DNA of 59,147 nucleotides from Candidatus Thorarchaeota archaeon (GTDB taxonomy: Archaea; Asgardarchaeota; Thorarchaeia; Thorarchaeales; Thorarchaeaceae): the NCBI GenBank assembly GCA_016839245.1, contig JAEOUN010000079.1:1-59147 (forward strand), in the 5' to 3' direction. Position 1 is the stretch's first letter. Each line of letters starts with the position of its first letter. Below the pieces are notes generated by a model, which saw nothing but the letters and a program-made list of their open reading frames with translations, searched no databases and was not told the origin of the DNA. This document shows, one piece after another, positions 50,778-59,147 of this stretch. A program made the position numbers and the translations under genes.

Positions 50778-51701
50778 TTAGACTATTAATGCAAGAATCC
50801 CTTTCTGAGCATGGAGTCGATTTTCTGCTTGATCAAATATGACTGAATGTGGACCATCCATAACTTCAGAGGTCAACTCCTCCTCTCTATGTGCAGGAAG
50901 GCAATGCATCACTATCACATCACTTTTAGCTTTTTCGACAAGGGCCTTATTCACTTGAAATGGCATAAGGGCAGATTCCTTTTCTTTTGATCTCTCTTGT
51001 CCCATACTGAAGAAAGTATCTGTATAAATCACATCAGCACCTTTCACTGCTTCTTCGGGATTATTTACGACATCTAGCGTAGTCCCATACCGCTTACTGA
51101 GTTGTGTTGCTTTCTTTAGAATCTCCTCTGTTGGCGTATATCCTTTGGGAGATCCAATTGTCACATCCATTCCCATGATAGTGCAACCCTGCATTATAGA
51201 GTTACTAACATTATTGGCATCGCCAATATAGACAATCTTCTGTCCCTCAAGTCCTCCTCTATGCTCCTCTATTGTCATCATATCCGCCATGATTTGACAT
51301 GGATGAAGAAGGTCTGAGAGTCCATTAACCACTGGGACGGTGGCATATTTTGCGAGCTCTGCAACTTCATCATGAGCATAGACTCGCGCCATGATCACAT
51401 CGCAATAGCGACTTAATACTTGAGCTGTGTCTCCAATAGTTTCACCACGACCCAGCTGTGTACCACTGGGTTCCAGATAGAGAGCATGACCGCCAAGTTG
51501 AGTCATTCCGACTTCAAATGAAACACGAGTTCTTGTTGATGACTTCATAAAGATCATCGCCATAGATTTACCCTTCAAGACCTCATGTGGTTCTTGTCGT
51601 TTCAATTTTCTCTTCAAATCGTGACCAGCATCAAGAAATTGTCCTAGTTCAAACCTTTCGAAATTTGATAGGTCAATAAAGCTTTTACCTCTGAGACTCA
51701 T
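50778..51701 (-). CDS. argF: ornithine carbamoyltransferase
   Basis: This 307-residue protein carries the carbamoyl-P loop STRTRVSFEVGMTQLGGHAL, HPCQIMADMMTI, and HCLPAHREEE, the ornithine-specific HCLP loop. It makes citrulline in arginine synthesis. Other arginine genes are absent from the window. It sits between FtsY and PfkB genes, with 12 bases to the next gene, so a shared transcript is likely. Confidence 0.95.
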   Translation of the reverse strand: MSLRGKSFIDLSNFERFELGQFLDAGHDLKRKLKRQEPHEVLKGKSMAMIFMKSSTRTRVSFEVGMTQLGGHALYLEPSGTQLGRGETIGDTAQVLSRYCDVIMARVYAHDEVAELAKYATVPVVNGLSDLLHPCQIMADMMTIEEHRGGLEGQKIVYIGDANNVSNSIMQGCTIMGMDVTIGSPKGYTPTEEILKKATQLSKRYGTTLDVVNNPEEAVKGADVIYTDTFFSMGQERSKEKESALMPFQVNKALVEKAKSDVIVMHCLPAHREEELTSEVMDGPHSVIFDQAENRLHAQKGILALIV

Positions 51702-51767
51702 TCATTACACCTCAAGGCTACTTGTCTGCCCATCAGAAGGTGTTTCTATAAAAAGCTCACCACTTGT

Positions 51768-52679
51768 TCAATTATTGCCCAGAAGTCGTTGGGCAAACCA
51801 TTCCGGATCAAATTGTGCAAGGTCATCATAATCTTGCCCTACGCCCACAAAAACAACAGGTCTTCCAGTAACATAAGCTATAGACAATGCAGCACCACCA
51901 GAAGGATCTGCATCCACCTTTGTAAGAATTGCACCATCAATACTAATTGCTTGATTGAATTCTCTCGCTTGAGACAGAGCATCATTTCCTGCTAGGGCAT
52001 CTCCAACAAAAAGCTTGATGTCCGGATTAGCGACACGAACAATCTTTTTCATCTCTTCAAGGAGATTCTTATTACTTTGCATCCTTCCTGCACTATCGAT
52101 GAGGACTATATCGATATGCTTCGCTTTAGCGTGTGCTATTGTATCAAACGCGATAGCAGCAGCATCAGCTCCATAGTCTTGTTTAATGACACGAATTCCC
52201 AGACGTTCTGCATGTCGCTCAAGTTGCTCGATACTTCCTGCACGATATGTATCCCCCGCGGCTATTACCACTGAGAATCCATTGTTCTTGAACATATGTG
52301 CCACTTTAGCTAGAGTTGTAGTTTTTCCTGTGCCATTTACGCCTACAAAGAGAACTACTGTGAGATTTCCCTCTTTCTTTTTCTCCTGCGCGAACTCTAA
52401 AATGTTCAATGGATGCTTCGGAGTTAAGACCTCCAAGATCGATTCATAGATTGCATTTCTGAATAATTTGGTGAGATTTTCGAGTCTACCTGCTCGCATG
52501 CCTAAGATTTTTTCTTTTGTGAGTTTGCAAATTTGCTCTGCTACTTCTACAGCAACGTCATTCTGAATCAACACCATCTGCAATTCCCAGACTGCATCAT
52601 TAAGGTTCTTATCATTCAGTTCTCGAGTAGTAATTTTTGTTACAGCATTATCAAGAGATCCCCTGAGTTTGTCAAACAA
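51768..52679 (-). CDS. ftsY: signal recognition particle receptor FtsY
   Basis: This is the SRP GTPase receptor. The G domain shows GVNGTGKTTTLAKVA (G1), DTYRAGSIEQLERHA (G2), DSAGRM (G3) and TKVDADPSGGAAL (G4/G5), after a four-helix N domain. The N-terminal acidic A region is minimal, as in many archaea. The frame is open to 52733 inside the prefoldin gene, but AGGAGG (52694-52689) lies nine bases before the TTG at 52679, giving LFDKLRGSLDNAV; I prefer it (303 residues). Confidence 0.93.
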   Translation of the reverse strand: MFDKLRGSLDNAVTKITTRELNDKNLNDAVWELQMVLIQNDVAVEVAEQICKLTKEKILGMRAGRLENLTKLFRNAIYESILEVLTPKHPLNILEFAQEKKKEGNLTVVLFVGVNGTGKTTTLAKVAHMFKNNGFSVVIAAGDTYRAGSIEQLERHAERLGIRVIKQDYGADAAAIAFDTIAHAKAKHIDIVLIDSAGRMQSNKNLLEEMKKIVRVANPDIKLFVGDALAGNDALSQAREFNQAISIDGAILTKVDADPSGGAALSIAYVTGRPVVFVGVGQDYDDLAQFDPEWFAQRLLGNN

Positions 52680-52683
52680 CAGG

Positions 52684-53121
52684 TTATTCCTCCTGATTTT
52701 GTAACTGGGCTGCAAGTTGTTGGAATTGTGCATTCAATACTTGTGTATGTGCTAGAAGCTTTTGATAATCATCAACGACTACTTCATACTGCTTTTCTAA
52801 GCTCGTAAGCTGTTCCTGTACTGCTGCTTTTGCATCCTGAAGACTCTGTTCGATTCGTATACCACTACCAATGCCTCGCGTAACGGTTGAAGGTTCCTGT
52901 ATTTTTGCTTGAATGAAGATACTGCCTCCCACATTGATGAGCATCTCTTCACCCTCTTTCTTTCCCTCGATTTCATTTAATACCAAGAGTCCAGATCGGT
53001 AGTTGTTTAAGTAAGCCTGAATAAGTTCTAGTTTCTGCTGTAATAGAGAAATATTCGTATCCGCCATCTGTTGTTCTGCATAGATTTTCTGGAGTTTCTT
53101 TTGCAGTTCTTCGCTCATCAA
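52684..53121 (-). CDS. pfdA: prefoldin subunit alpha
   Basis: This 145-residue coiled-coil protein has two long helices flanking a beta hairpin (LINVGGSIFIQAKIQEPSTV, RGIGSGIRIEQSL). Prefoldin alpha-beta hexamers hold unfolded chains for the group II chaperonin. It overlaps the LX gene by four bases upstream and abuts ftsY downstream, whose SD lies just inside its end. Confidence 0.9.
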   Translation of the reverse strand: MMSEELQKKLQKIYAEQQMADTNISLLQQKLELIQAYLNNYRSGLLVLNEIEGKKEGEEMLINVGGSIFIQAKIQEPSTVTRGIGSGIRIEQSLQDAKAAVQEQLTSLEKQYEVVVDDYQKLLAHTQVLNAQFQQLAAQLQNQEE

Positions 53122-53360
53122 AACTCGCTCTCCAGTCCAAGATACTTACGAAGGTTTAGATCAGTAATCTCTTCAGGCTTAATCTCCTGTACTGCAGTTA
53201 TGGTGATCTCTCTTCGTTTTACCTTGTGGCGACTACCTAGTTCAGAGAGGATTTTCTCACGAACATGAGATTCTTTTTCTCCCAATAGTTCTCTGGTAAA
53301 AACGAATGTTCTATTCTTTTTCTTGTATTCTCCCGATGCTCGCCAAATCTTTTCGCTCAT
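53118..53360 (-). CDS. rpl18a: 50S ribosomal protein LX (L18Ae/L20e)
   Basis: This 80-residue protein begins WRASGEYKKKNRTFVFTREL and has the LGSRHKVKRREITITAVQEI segment of archaeal LX, the small homologue of eukaryotic L18A. It is coupled to pfdA by a four-base overlap and follows aIF6 by 16 bases, matching the conserved L31e-aIF6-LX-pfdA-ftsY order. Confidence 0.92.
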   Translation of the reverse strand: MSEKIWRASGEYKKKNRTFVFTRELLGEKESHVREKILSELGSRHKVKRREITITAVQEIKPEEITDLNLRKYLGLESEF

Positions 53361-53376
53361 TTTTAATACACCTCAT

Positions 53377-54042
53377 CTATACGAATCCTAGGACTTGACT
53401 TATGTGTGCAAGTTCTACACCTGTTGTGTCCGCTCCGGCAATCATTCCGTCAACGTTGGCTAGTACTCCCAGACTTGTGTAAGGACTACCTCGGTTGACA
53501 GTTCCAACCTCTACATGTACTTTTAACAGCTGTGATAGCTGGTCAATTTCATCATCTGTTGCGAGTGGATGAACAATTGCCCCTTTGTTTGTGCAGATGG
53601 AGTTTGCTCCCACAATCGGAAGCTTGGCAATTGTGCCTGGTACCACTTCAACACCTAAAGTATCTTCAATTTTTTGTCTAGCCTCATGATTGAAGTCTGG
53701 ATGACACACTGCTCCATTATCATTTGCTGCAATAATATTTCCCAATGCAGTCATCTTGTCATCAATCCAATCAACAGGAACCTCCGCAGCACGTTTCAAC
53801 TGCACGAATTCTTCATCGTTTGTTGTGTATGGTACCAATATACCATTAGAATTTGCTACGGCTACTAATCCCACCGCATCTAAGGTTGCTACTGTTGATT
53901 GAATCAGTGGAAGATTGAACGTTTTCTCAATAGTATTTAGTACCTTCTCTGAAACGCTAGAACTAACAAATATGAAGCAGTCTGTGGCGATTCCGTATGC
54001 ACCCACATTAGAATCGCCCTCGAAAGTAGTTCGGGCGATCAC
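53377..54042 (-). CDS. eif6: translation initiation factor 6 (aIF6)
   Basis: This 221-residue protein has the pseudo-fivefold IF6 pattern: FEGDSNVGAYGIATDCF at the start, then repeated GLVAVANSNGILVP, GAVCHP, GANSICTNKGAIVHP and GVLANVDGMIAGADTTGVE units. aIF6 binds the 50S subunit and blocks joining with 30S. A GTG start lies six bases after the L31e stop codon. Confidence 0.95.
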   Translation of the reverse strand: MIARTTFEGDSNVGAYGIATDCFIFVSSSVSEKVLNTIEKTFNLPLIQSTVATLDAVGLVAVANSNGILVPYTTNDEEFVQLKRAAEVPVDWIDDKMTALGNIIAANDNGAVCHPDFNHEARQKIEDTLGVEVVPGTIAKLPIVGANSICTNKGAIVHPLATDDEIDQLSQLLKVHVEVGTVNRGSPYTSLGVLANVDGMIAGADTTGVELAHISQVLGFV

Positions 54043-54048
54043 TTCTGG

Positions 54049-54462
54049 TTATCCCTCCGCAAGATATACGCGCACAAGATTATCTGCATTCTTGGTCGCA
54101 CGGATTCTAACCCGTCGAGGAGGCTTTTGAATTCCTCGCTCCCAAATCAGCTCATTGACTTCTGGTTGAATCAGTAACTCTTCTGGTTTCATATGTTTTT
54201 CAACAAACTCTCTGAGAATCCTTACTGACTTATTGGCTCGACGGAGTCTGCTACCAGTCCAATATGCTTTCCGTAGTGGTACTGTGTAGATACGCTCATC
54301 AATAATCTCTTCTTCTTCTTCAGCAGCCTCAGCCTCTTCTGCCTCTATTTTCTCAGCATCGGTGGGAGCTTCTACTACTTCTTCCTCGATCTCCTCAATC
54401 TCTTCTATCTCTGGTTCTTCTTCGGAGACCTTTGCCTCTACTTCCTTCTTTTTCTTTGACAT
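54049..54462 (-). CDS. rpl31e: 50S ribosomal protein L31e with acidic N-terminal extension
   Basis: The C-terminal 80 residues are a standard L31e (RIYTVPLRKAYWTGSRLRRA, ELIWERGIQKPPRRVRIRA). About 50 extra N-terminal residues are almost wholly Glu/Ile/Ala, beginning MSKKKKEVEAKVSEEEPEIE. Archaeal L31e is usually near 85-100 residues. The extension is in frame, with no alternative Met before the core, so it appears real. It leads the L31e-aIF6-LX-pfdA-ftsY cluster. Confidence 0.92.
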   Translation of the reverse strand: MSKKKKEVEAKVSEEEPEIEEIEEIEEEVVEAPTDAEKIEAEEAEAAEEEEEIIDERIYTVPLRKAYWTGSRLRRANKSVRILREFVEKHMKPEELLIQPEVNELIWERGIQKPPRRVRIRATKNADNLVRVYLAEG

Positions 54463-55251
54463 CTATACCCACCTTACTATGGTTTTAGCTTTGTTTGCCG
54501 CCAATTGCGCTGCGTTGGAAGATAGAAAAGCTATTTCTAATAATCCATCACATCAATGTTCGCCTCTAGTGGAACTGATAAAAAGATACCGATACACACT
54601 ATCATCTTGAATCTAAGAACCAGCCTAGGATATTCCAAGTTAACCCCCTCAACAGTGGAAAAGCATTATTCATGTTTTCCAAAGATTACTGCTTTTGCAA
54701 ATATTTCTAAACTTTTTGTAGTTAAACTAAGTTCGAATCGTACCAGTTCTCCTTTTATCCCACTTCGCTTTTATCTGCTGAAATGTTTTGGAATATGATT
54801 CATGAATGGAATGCCAATAATGCATAAATGATGCATTCAATTCGGTTAAATATACAGGTCAAGATGTTATCCATAAGTATATGCTGAGCAAGTAGAAAAT
54901 GAGAAATCTATATTCAAATCTCTTTTCTCCTGAGTACTACTTATCAATTCATTCAGCGCCTACTTCTCTCAGTTTCAGATGTGCTGCAATTTGAAGGACT
55001 AAAAAATGCAACAAGAAACTGCAGAATCGTCCACTCTATCATGTGGTCATTATAGTATTGATATATGTTATCATATTTTTTACTTGTAGACCCATAGGCG
55101 TCATGTAAATTGATATGCATATGACTATGATCAAATACTTCTTTTGGTATCAATTCTTGTCCGATCTTCTTCTCAATATGATTCTTCACGCATTTGGAGA
55201 TGCAGAGCTTAACAAAACAAAGTCAATAGGCAAACACACCCTATGTTTTTT
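54463..55251. other. gene-poor A+T-rich segment in the L39e/L31e gap
   Basis: This 790-base stretch separates L31e from the remains of a degraded gene. One minus-strand frame (54953-55189, 78 codons) has no motif or start support, and a plus-strand frame (54556-54798) is no better. I see no credible gene. The L31e promoter presumably lies within the first 150 bases. Confidence 0.5.
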
Positions 55252-55494
55252 TTAAATCTCAAGAGGATTCCCAATAAATACAAGCAATGGTATCAGTAAG
55301 ACCTCTCTCTCCTCCTCCATTACTTCGGAAAATCGACGATCAATCAAATTGACCAGTTGACCAACAAAGTTTGAATATGGTTGTGTAAGAGGAAACTCAG
55401 GATCTTGTATCCACACTATAGTTGGAGGAAATCGTTCCTTGATTCGTACAACAAGGATGTGATTTAAAAGCGATAGGAAGTCCCATGTTATCTT
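55252..55494 (-). pseudogene. truncated gene remnant, unknown family
   Basis: An open minus-strand frame reads ITWDFLSLLNHILVVRIKER, continues through PPTIVWIQDPEFPLTQPYSN and ends VFIGNPLEI-stop. Amino acid composition and pattern look like real protein, but there is no start codon before an in-frame TAA immediately upstream. It is the C-terminal piece of a lost gene, supporting the view that the L39e-L31e gap was once an insertion. Confidence 0.45.
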
Positions 55495-55548
55495 TTAACT
55501 AAATATATGAACAAGAAAATTTTTAACAATAACATTCTACTATCAACC

Positions 55549-55567
55549 AACAGGTTTGAAACCTGTT
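55549..55567 (+). promoter_or_regulatory. perfect 19-base palindrome upstream of the secreted protein gene
   Basis: AACAGGTTT-G-AAACCTGTT has perfect nine-base arms. It lies between a TATA-like AAATATATG (55501-55509) and the GGAGGT ribosome site (55579), in the presumed 5' leader. It could be an operator or an RNA hairpin. Confidence 0.5.
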
Positions 55568-55592
55568 AAGCTGGTTCAGGAGGTAAATAATA

Positions 55593-56075
55593 TTGAAGCA
55601 TTTTAAGAGAATATTAGTTGTATCTATAATTTCAATCCTTTGTGTAATTCCGTTTTCGATGTTGACATCATCTGCTTCAGAAAATGTGCCTATTGAATAT
55701 AGTAAAACCTTCGTTCTAACACAAGACCGAGGTACTGAATATGATAGTGATGTACAGAACACTTTTTATGGAGTCTTGACCGTATCTATTACAGGGTATT
55801 ACAGATCAGGACAGGACTACTTTTACTCTGTACATCATTATATATCCGCTGATTTAAATTGGCCATATTGGTTTAAGATTTACTATACGTGGTACAGCGA
55901 CCAGTACGATATTGACAAGTACAAGGGTGTTACAGTAGATTGGTCTGACTCGTATGATTATACTAACACTCCATACACAACCATGGCTGAAACATCCGCA
56001 AGGATAGAAGTCTACTGGACGTCACAGCATTTAGCAACATATAATCTTGATGCAATTATTTATGGACCAGCATAA
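55593..56075 (+). CDS. small secreted Tyr-rich protein, unknown function
   Basis: This 160-residue protein starts at a TTG with GGAGGT eight bases upstream. A signal peptide is clear (KHFKRILVVSIISILCVIPF), with a likely cut after SSASA-type residues near position 29 (TSSASE). The mature part is beta-rich and unusually full of Tyr, Trp and Asp (VHHYISADLNWPYWFKIYYT), with no Cys. No family is recognised. It is probably exported or surface-bound. A palindrome in its leader suggests regulation. Confidence 0.65.
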   Translation: MKHFKRILVVSIISILCVIPFSMLTSSASENVPIEYSKTFVLTQDRGTEYDSDVQNTFYGVLTVSITGYYRSGQDYFYSVHHYISADLNWPYWFKIYYTWYSDQYDIDKYKGVTVDWSDSYDYTNTPYTTMAETSARIEVYWTSQHLATYNLDAIIYGPA

Positions 56076-56106
56076 TAATCCATGACATAAATTAATTTCA
56101 TTGAAG

Positions 56107-56129
56107 GAAGTCAGGTTATTCCTGACTTC
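56107..56129. terminator. bidirectional hairpin terminator
   Basis: GAAGTCAGG-TTATT-CCTGACTTC forms a perfect nine-pair hairpin with a five-base loop, midway between the convergent ends of the secreted protein gene (stop 56075) and the membrane protein gene (stop 56156). Confidence 0.65.
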
Positions 56130-56155
56130 ACTATCTTCTTTGGAGATGAAGGTCA

Positions 56156-57502
56156 TCATCTCGTATCAGACTTCTCCAACAAAACAACAGAGATTCTAAC
56201 AGTCATTTTCCCATTTTCCCAAGTATAATTGTCACTGATGAATCGAAAAGCCCAGTAGTGACTCCTCGCAGTTTCATCGAGTCCTGTATATTCATTGATC
56301 ATATACTCTGTAGTTTCAGGTTCAAGAGTAATACTTTGCGATAATCGCCATCGGTCATTCTCATTCATTGAAAGAAAATCACTGGTCGTACCTTTTCCAA
56401 CCACATGCTCGAATTGAATTGAATTTGGGCATTGCCCCCAATCTATGATTATAAATGGAAATCCAATCCAGAGAGTAGTATCTGGGGTTTGAGTTTCTGT
56501 GAAGAATGACCCATAGAATATTTCGCCGTTCGTAGGTTCAATAATCTGCTCATAGATTACTGAATAACTTTCATATGGTCTGATAGAGGCATATGTATAT
56601 CCTGTGATAGGTAGCAGAAGACTGACTATCAGAAATCCTACAAATACACTCGTTCTCCGCGATTTGATTTGGTTTCTGAGGTGAAAGGCTTCTAGATGTT
56701 TTCCTTCATTCTCTTCAATCAAACCAGTCAGAGTTTGAAGTTGCCTGTAGTAGAGGTTCTGTTTTCCGTATACCTTGATTATTAGTAATGATATCAGTGT
56801 CAGACTGATGTAGAACATGATGGGAAAAACCATTGCAAAAGGTGAAACAAGACCACCCCAGACTTTTAGAGTATATGGTATTGTGGTGAATATCTCAATA
56901 CACAAAAAAACTATACCCCGATAGAACTGTGACGGGCTAAACAGGGATATCCCGGGATACTGCGCATTAGCGCTTGGCATTCCAAAAAAAAGATTTCCAA
57001 AGAAAAACAGAGTGCACCCTATTAGTAGAGTCAACCTCCAGTCATCTACAAGAATAACAAGTCCTGCTGCAATAAAACAGAAGACTAGTGCGATAAATGG
57101 TGTCGCCAGCAAAAAACCGTACAAAATCTCCGGAGTAACAACAGTTCCAGTTCCTCCGAATCTTTGGATAGTATTAAGTGTAGCAATTGAAAGAACCATG
57201 AGGTATGCAGTTGAAAGTAATAAGAATAGCAGAAATTGTTTGAGTATTAGTTTTGGATAATTCACATCTTCTATTTTGATGTGCGAACCTGACATGAAGA
57301 CAATTGCACCTGCAAAGAAAAGAATCCCCAGCAATGATACACCTGATATTATTCCCAGAGAAACTTCAATGATTGTGTCTAAATCCCATCCAAACCCAGA
57401 GAAAGAAAGTAGTGCTAGAAGATCGATAGAAACACTCACTATTAGCCAGAGAAGTATTTTTAAGATATATGTGTAGTCAACTGTCCTTTTTACTCCGTTC
57501 AT
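56156..57502 (-). CDS. polytopic membrane protein, unknown function
   Basis: This 448-residue protein has about six membrane helices in residues 12-245 (ILLWLIVSVSIDLLALLSF, GVSLLGILFFAGAIVFM, LFLLLSTAYLMVLSIAT, ATPFIALVFCFIAAGLVILV, LLIGCTLFFFGNLFFG, VFPIMFYISLTLISLLIIKVY), a basic cytosolic loop, and one further helix (VFVGFLIVSLLLPITGYTYA). The last 150 residues form an external domain with Trp-rich strands. The first part resembles an ABC-2 permease in helix layout, but no ATPase gene is adjacent. The family is not recognised. Confidence 0.65.
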   Translation of the reverse strand: MNGVKRTVDYTYILKILLWLIVSVSIDLLALLSFSGFGWDLDTIIEVSLGIISGVSLLGILFFAGAIVFMSGSHIKIEDVNYPKLILKQFLLFLLLSTAYLMVLSIATLNTIQRFGGTGTVVTPEILYGFLLATPFIALVFCFIAAGLVILVDDWRLTLLIGCTLFFFGNLFFGMPSANAQYPGISLFSPSQFYRGIVFLCIEIFTTIPYTLKVWGGLVSPFAMVFPIMFYISLTLISLLIIKVYGKQNLYYRQLQTLTGLIEENEGKHLEAFHLRNQIKSRRTSVFVGFLIVSLLLPITGYTYASIRPYESYSVIYEQIIEPTNGEIFYGSFFTETQTPDTTLWIGFPFIIIDWGQCPNSIQFEHVVGKGTTSDFLSMNENDRWRLSQSITLEPETTEYMINEYTGLDETARSHYWAFRFISDNYTWENGKMTVRISVVLLEKSDTR

Positions 57503-58045
57503 GGATATGCCCTAAGCCACAACATATGAATTCATCTAGTACATCATTGTTTATTATCCTTTTTGTTTTTGGATGCAATCCTAAAAAACTCAAGCTCTTC
57601 TAAATCATCCGAGTAACTAATGAAGTCAGAATAACATCCAAAGATATTCTCAATACGACTCTAGTTGTGAAACCGCTTGTCAAAAGTTGGAGCTTAGCCC
57701 ACAATGATGAACCTTATGACTAATCAAGGTAATGCCTTAGTTCATTTCAACGAATCAAGACATGTTAGGGATGGCATAAGAAATGAAAGAAGTGCATGCA
57801 TATCTGAAACAAAACAGACTTAGAATGTAATTGAAATAATTCTATCTAATCTTGAATCTGATGAGATAGAACAATTTCTATCAACAAGTGAATAGTTTTA
57901 CTCGAAGAATACTGTGACACAAAAATGTGATTCTATTTTGCGTGAAAATGTAGGTAATCTCGCTAAAATCGTATTGCAGGTGACTGGTCAGAGTGAACAC
58001 TCAGAACTAATTGAGTCAATAGCTAGAATTCTTAGTGACTATGAA
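57503..58045. other. gap with degraded coding traces before L39e
   Basis: No intact gene. Short plus-strand pieces look like decayed protein: a helix ending FLSTSE-stop (about 57835-57896), and a GTG-started frame from 57914 (VTQKCDSILRENVGNLAK) that runs into the antisense of L39e. They probably belong to the same insertion as the remnant at 55252. Confidence 0.4.
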
Positions 58046-58201
58046 TTAAGGCTTCAATTTTGTGGATCTCCAATAACGCTGCGTTGGTGTTCTTCTAATT
58101 CTACCACCAGTCTTCATTACAACCCAAGTGGGAACTGATGAATTACTCCTCATTGCTTTTGCCATTCTGAGTTTCTTTGCAAGTGGTTTGTTTCGTGCCA
58201 T
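58046..58201 (-). CDS. rpl39e: 50S ribosomal protein L39e
   Basis: This 51-residue protein is L39e: [20 protein letters not shown], then [18 protein letters not shown] and YWRSTKLKP. It lines the peptide exit tunnel with its basic residues. It is easy to miss because of its length. It lies 19 bases after the PDCD5-like gene. In other archaea L31e usually follows directly; here L31e is 3.6 kb away on the same strand. Confidence 0.95.
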   Translation of the reverse strand: MARNKPLAKKLRMAKAMRSNSSVPTWVVMKTGGRIRRTPTQRYWRSTKLKP

Positions 58202-58220
58202 ATTAATCACCTTTGCAGCA

Positions 58221-58550
58221 TTATCTGAAAGTTACCTTTCGATCGCGCTCTTTGTCTTGTAGCTGCTTTAGAAGCGCTTTCAACTGATCGTCTGTTACTT
58301 GTCCCCTGAGTCTTCCTGTTCCAGCCAATTGAATCAGCTGCATTTCAATCTGCTCAGCGAACTGCGGTTTTACCATCTTGATGTTTGTTAACCTTGCCCG
58401 TGCTTCAGGTGTGAGAATCTGTCTGAGCACGGCATCTTTTTGAGCCTGTGCGTCAGCAGCAGCTTGTTCTTCTGCTTGTTCTCTGAGTGCTTGTTGTTGA
58501 AGAGCCGCTAATTTTCTCTGACGGATTGCCTCTAACTCCTCGTCACTCAT
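58221..58550 (-). CDS. PDCD5-family DNA-binding protein
   Basis: This 109-residue protein begins [20 protein letters not shown] and has [20 protein letters not shown] and [13 protein letters not shown], the standard PDCD5/TFAR19 three-helix bundle. Archaeal members bind DNA in vitro and cluster with ribosomal genes. It lies between S19e (18 bases) and L39e (19 bases). Confidence 0.93.
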   Translation of the reverse strand: MSDEELEAIRQRKLAALQQQALREQAEEQAAADAQAQKDAVLRQILTPEARARLTNIKMVKPQFAEQIEMQLIQLAGTGRLRGQVTDDQLKALLKQLQDKERDRKVTFR

Positions 58551-58568
58551 TTTGCCATGCCACCTGGC

Positions 58569-59021
58569 TTAGTACTTTTCAAGCTCTGGGATTGCCTTTG
58601 AGAGTTCTGTCTTCAGCGTAGATGACAATTTATCCATATATGAACGACCAATATCAGTCATTTCTCTTCCTTTACTACCAACCTTCTTGATGAAGCCGGC
58701 TCTCTCAAGTTGCTGTAGTGCAGTTCTAATTATTGCACCACCACTTTTTTGGAATTCGTTTGGTTTTGTGCCTCGTCTTTTCTTCCCACCATACTCAATT
58801 CGCAACTTCTCTGTACCAATTGGTCCTTTAAGATAGATTTTCCTAAGGATGCTAGCACTTCTTACATACCAGAAATCTGCATCATCAGGTGCTCTCTCTT
58901 TATGGGTTCCAGATTTGACAAATGGAATCCAGTCTGGAGGAGCCATCTCTTCTCTGGACTTTAAGTCCTGAGCGAGTCTTCGAATCAGGATGTTTGCGGG
59001 AATATCATAGACTGTAGGCAT
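58569..59021 (-). CDS. rps19e: 30S ribosomal protein S19e
   Basis: This 150-residue protein has the S19e pattern: TVYDIPANILIRRLAQDLK, then DADFWYVRSASILRKIYLKG and GGKKRRGTKPNEFQKSGGAI. S19e acts in small-subunit head assembly. GGTGACTG lies just before the ATG at 59021. It is the first gene of the S19e-PDCD5-L39e group. Confidence 0.95.
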   Translation of the reverse strand: MPTVYDIPANILIRRLAQDLKSREEMAPPDWIPFVKSGTHKERAPDDADFWYVRSASILRKIYLKGPIGTEKLRIEYGGKKRRGTKPNEFQKSGGAIIRTALQQLERAGFIKKVGSKGREMTDIGRSYMDKLSSTLKTELSKAIPELEKY

Positions 59022-59147
59022 TATTCAGTCACCATTTTTCTTGAAGATAAGTCACCTAACACGATTTCGGTCGATGAATTACCCCAAAAGGCTGGAGTCA
59101 CCGTCTAAAGTTACCATAAAAGGTTGTCGTTGTGTTAGAATAAAATC

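Noticed and set aside
54953..55189. 78-codon minus-strand frame
   Set aside because: No ribosome site, no recognisable domain and composition near that of noncoding sequence; treated as part of the gene-poor gap.
57914..58138. 74-codon plus-strand frame
   Set aside because: Its right half is antisense to L39e. The left part may be a decayed remnant but not an intact gene.

Overview
The window is archaeal chromosome. It carries aIF1A, NMD3, RIO1, Pno1-type KH protein, topoisomerase VI A/B, the P0/P1 stalk operon, Spt5, SecE, FtsZ, aIF6, L31e, L39e, LX, S19e, prefoldin alpha, a PDCD5 homologue, leaderless or weak-SD starts and many GTG/TTG starts. An arrestin-fold protein and a DOMON/FKBP-like surface protein would fit an Asgard archaeon (perhaps Thorarchaeota-like), but nothing I can read proves the phylum.

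Layout. 1-7.9 kb: housekeeping information-processing genes (DUF424, NifX-like/DUF134 pair, NMD3, aIF1A-RIO1-Pno1-TopoVI-B-TopoVI-A, a dolichyl-P GlcNAc-1-P transferase). 8-12.7 kb: a giant surface protein, an HD-domain protein and a small membrane protein. 12.9-19.4 kb: tRNA-Gln, Trm112-like protein, glycine decarboxylase P subunits 1 and 2 followed by an LpdD-like protein, a MoaD/ThiS-like protein and a tRNA methylthiotransferase, then a Gfo/Idh/MocA oxidoreductase. 19.4-38.5 kb: an A+T-rich accessory region. 38.7-44.7 kb: tRNA-Thr, ThiL, radical SAM-HhH protein, tRNA-Arg, a membrane protein/wHTH pair with a perfect palindromic operator, OsmC, DinB, HDAC-like. 44.8-59 kb (minus strand): the P1-P0-L1-L11-Spt5-SecE-FtsZ set, PfkB, ArgF, FtsY-pfdA-LX-aIF6-L31e, then a 3.6 kb insertion, then L39e-PDCD5-S19e.

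The accessory region is the notable part. A tRNA-Leu(GAG) gene (37849-37966, minus) is followed downstream of its 3' end by at least seven same-orientation copies of its 3' terminus (T-loop to CCA), between 20.98 and 25.93 kb. Most intervals between copies hold one gene or one overlapping gene pair. This looks like a fossil record of repeated integration at one tRNA, although no integrase is recognisable. The resident tRNA-Leu now has a 30-nt intron in the T-loop, exactly where the copied segment ends. tRNA-Thr also has a 30-nt T-loop insert and tRNA-Arg a 30-nt D-loop insert.

The 26-37.9 kb segment is a defence-type island. It has an EVE-domain protein, a frameshifted or split TBP paralogue, and a restriction-modification system (Eco57I-like adenine methylase, small HTH controller, PD-(D/E)XK endonuclease) with 11-bp phased operator repeats. 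It ends with a four-gene cluster: wHTH protein, small helical protein, HerA/DUF87-type ATPase, and a 781-aa protein with seven tandem HTH repeats and two HNH-like zinc-binding domains. I do not recognise that last architecture, and HerA plus the multi-HTH/HNH protein is my best candidate for an undescribed system.
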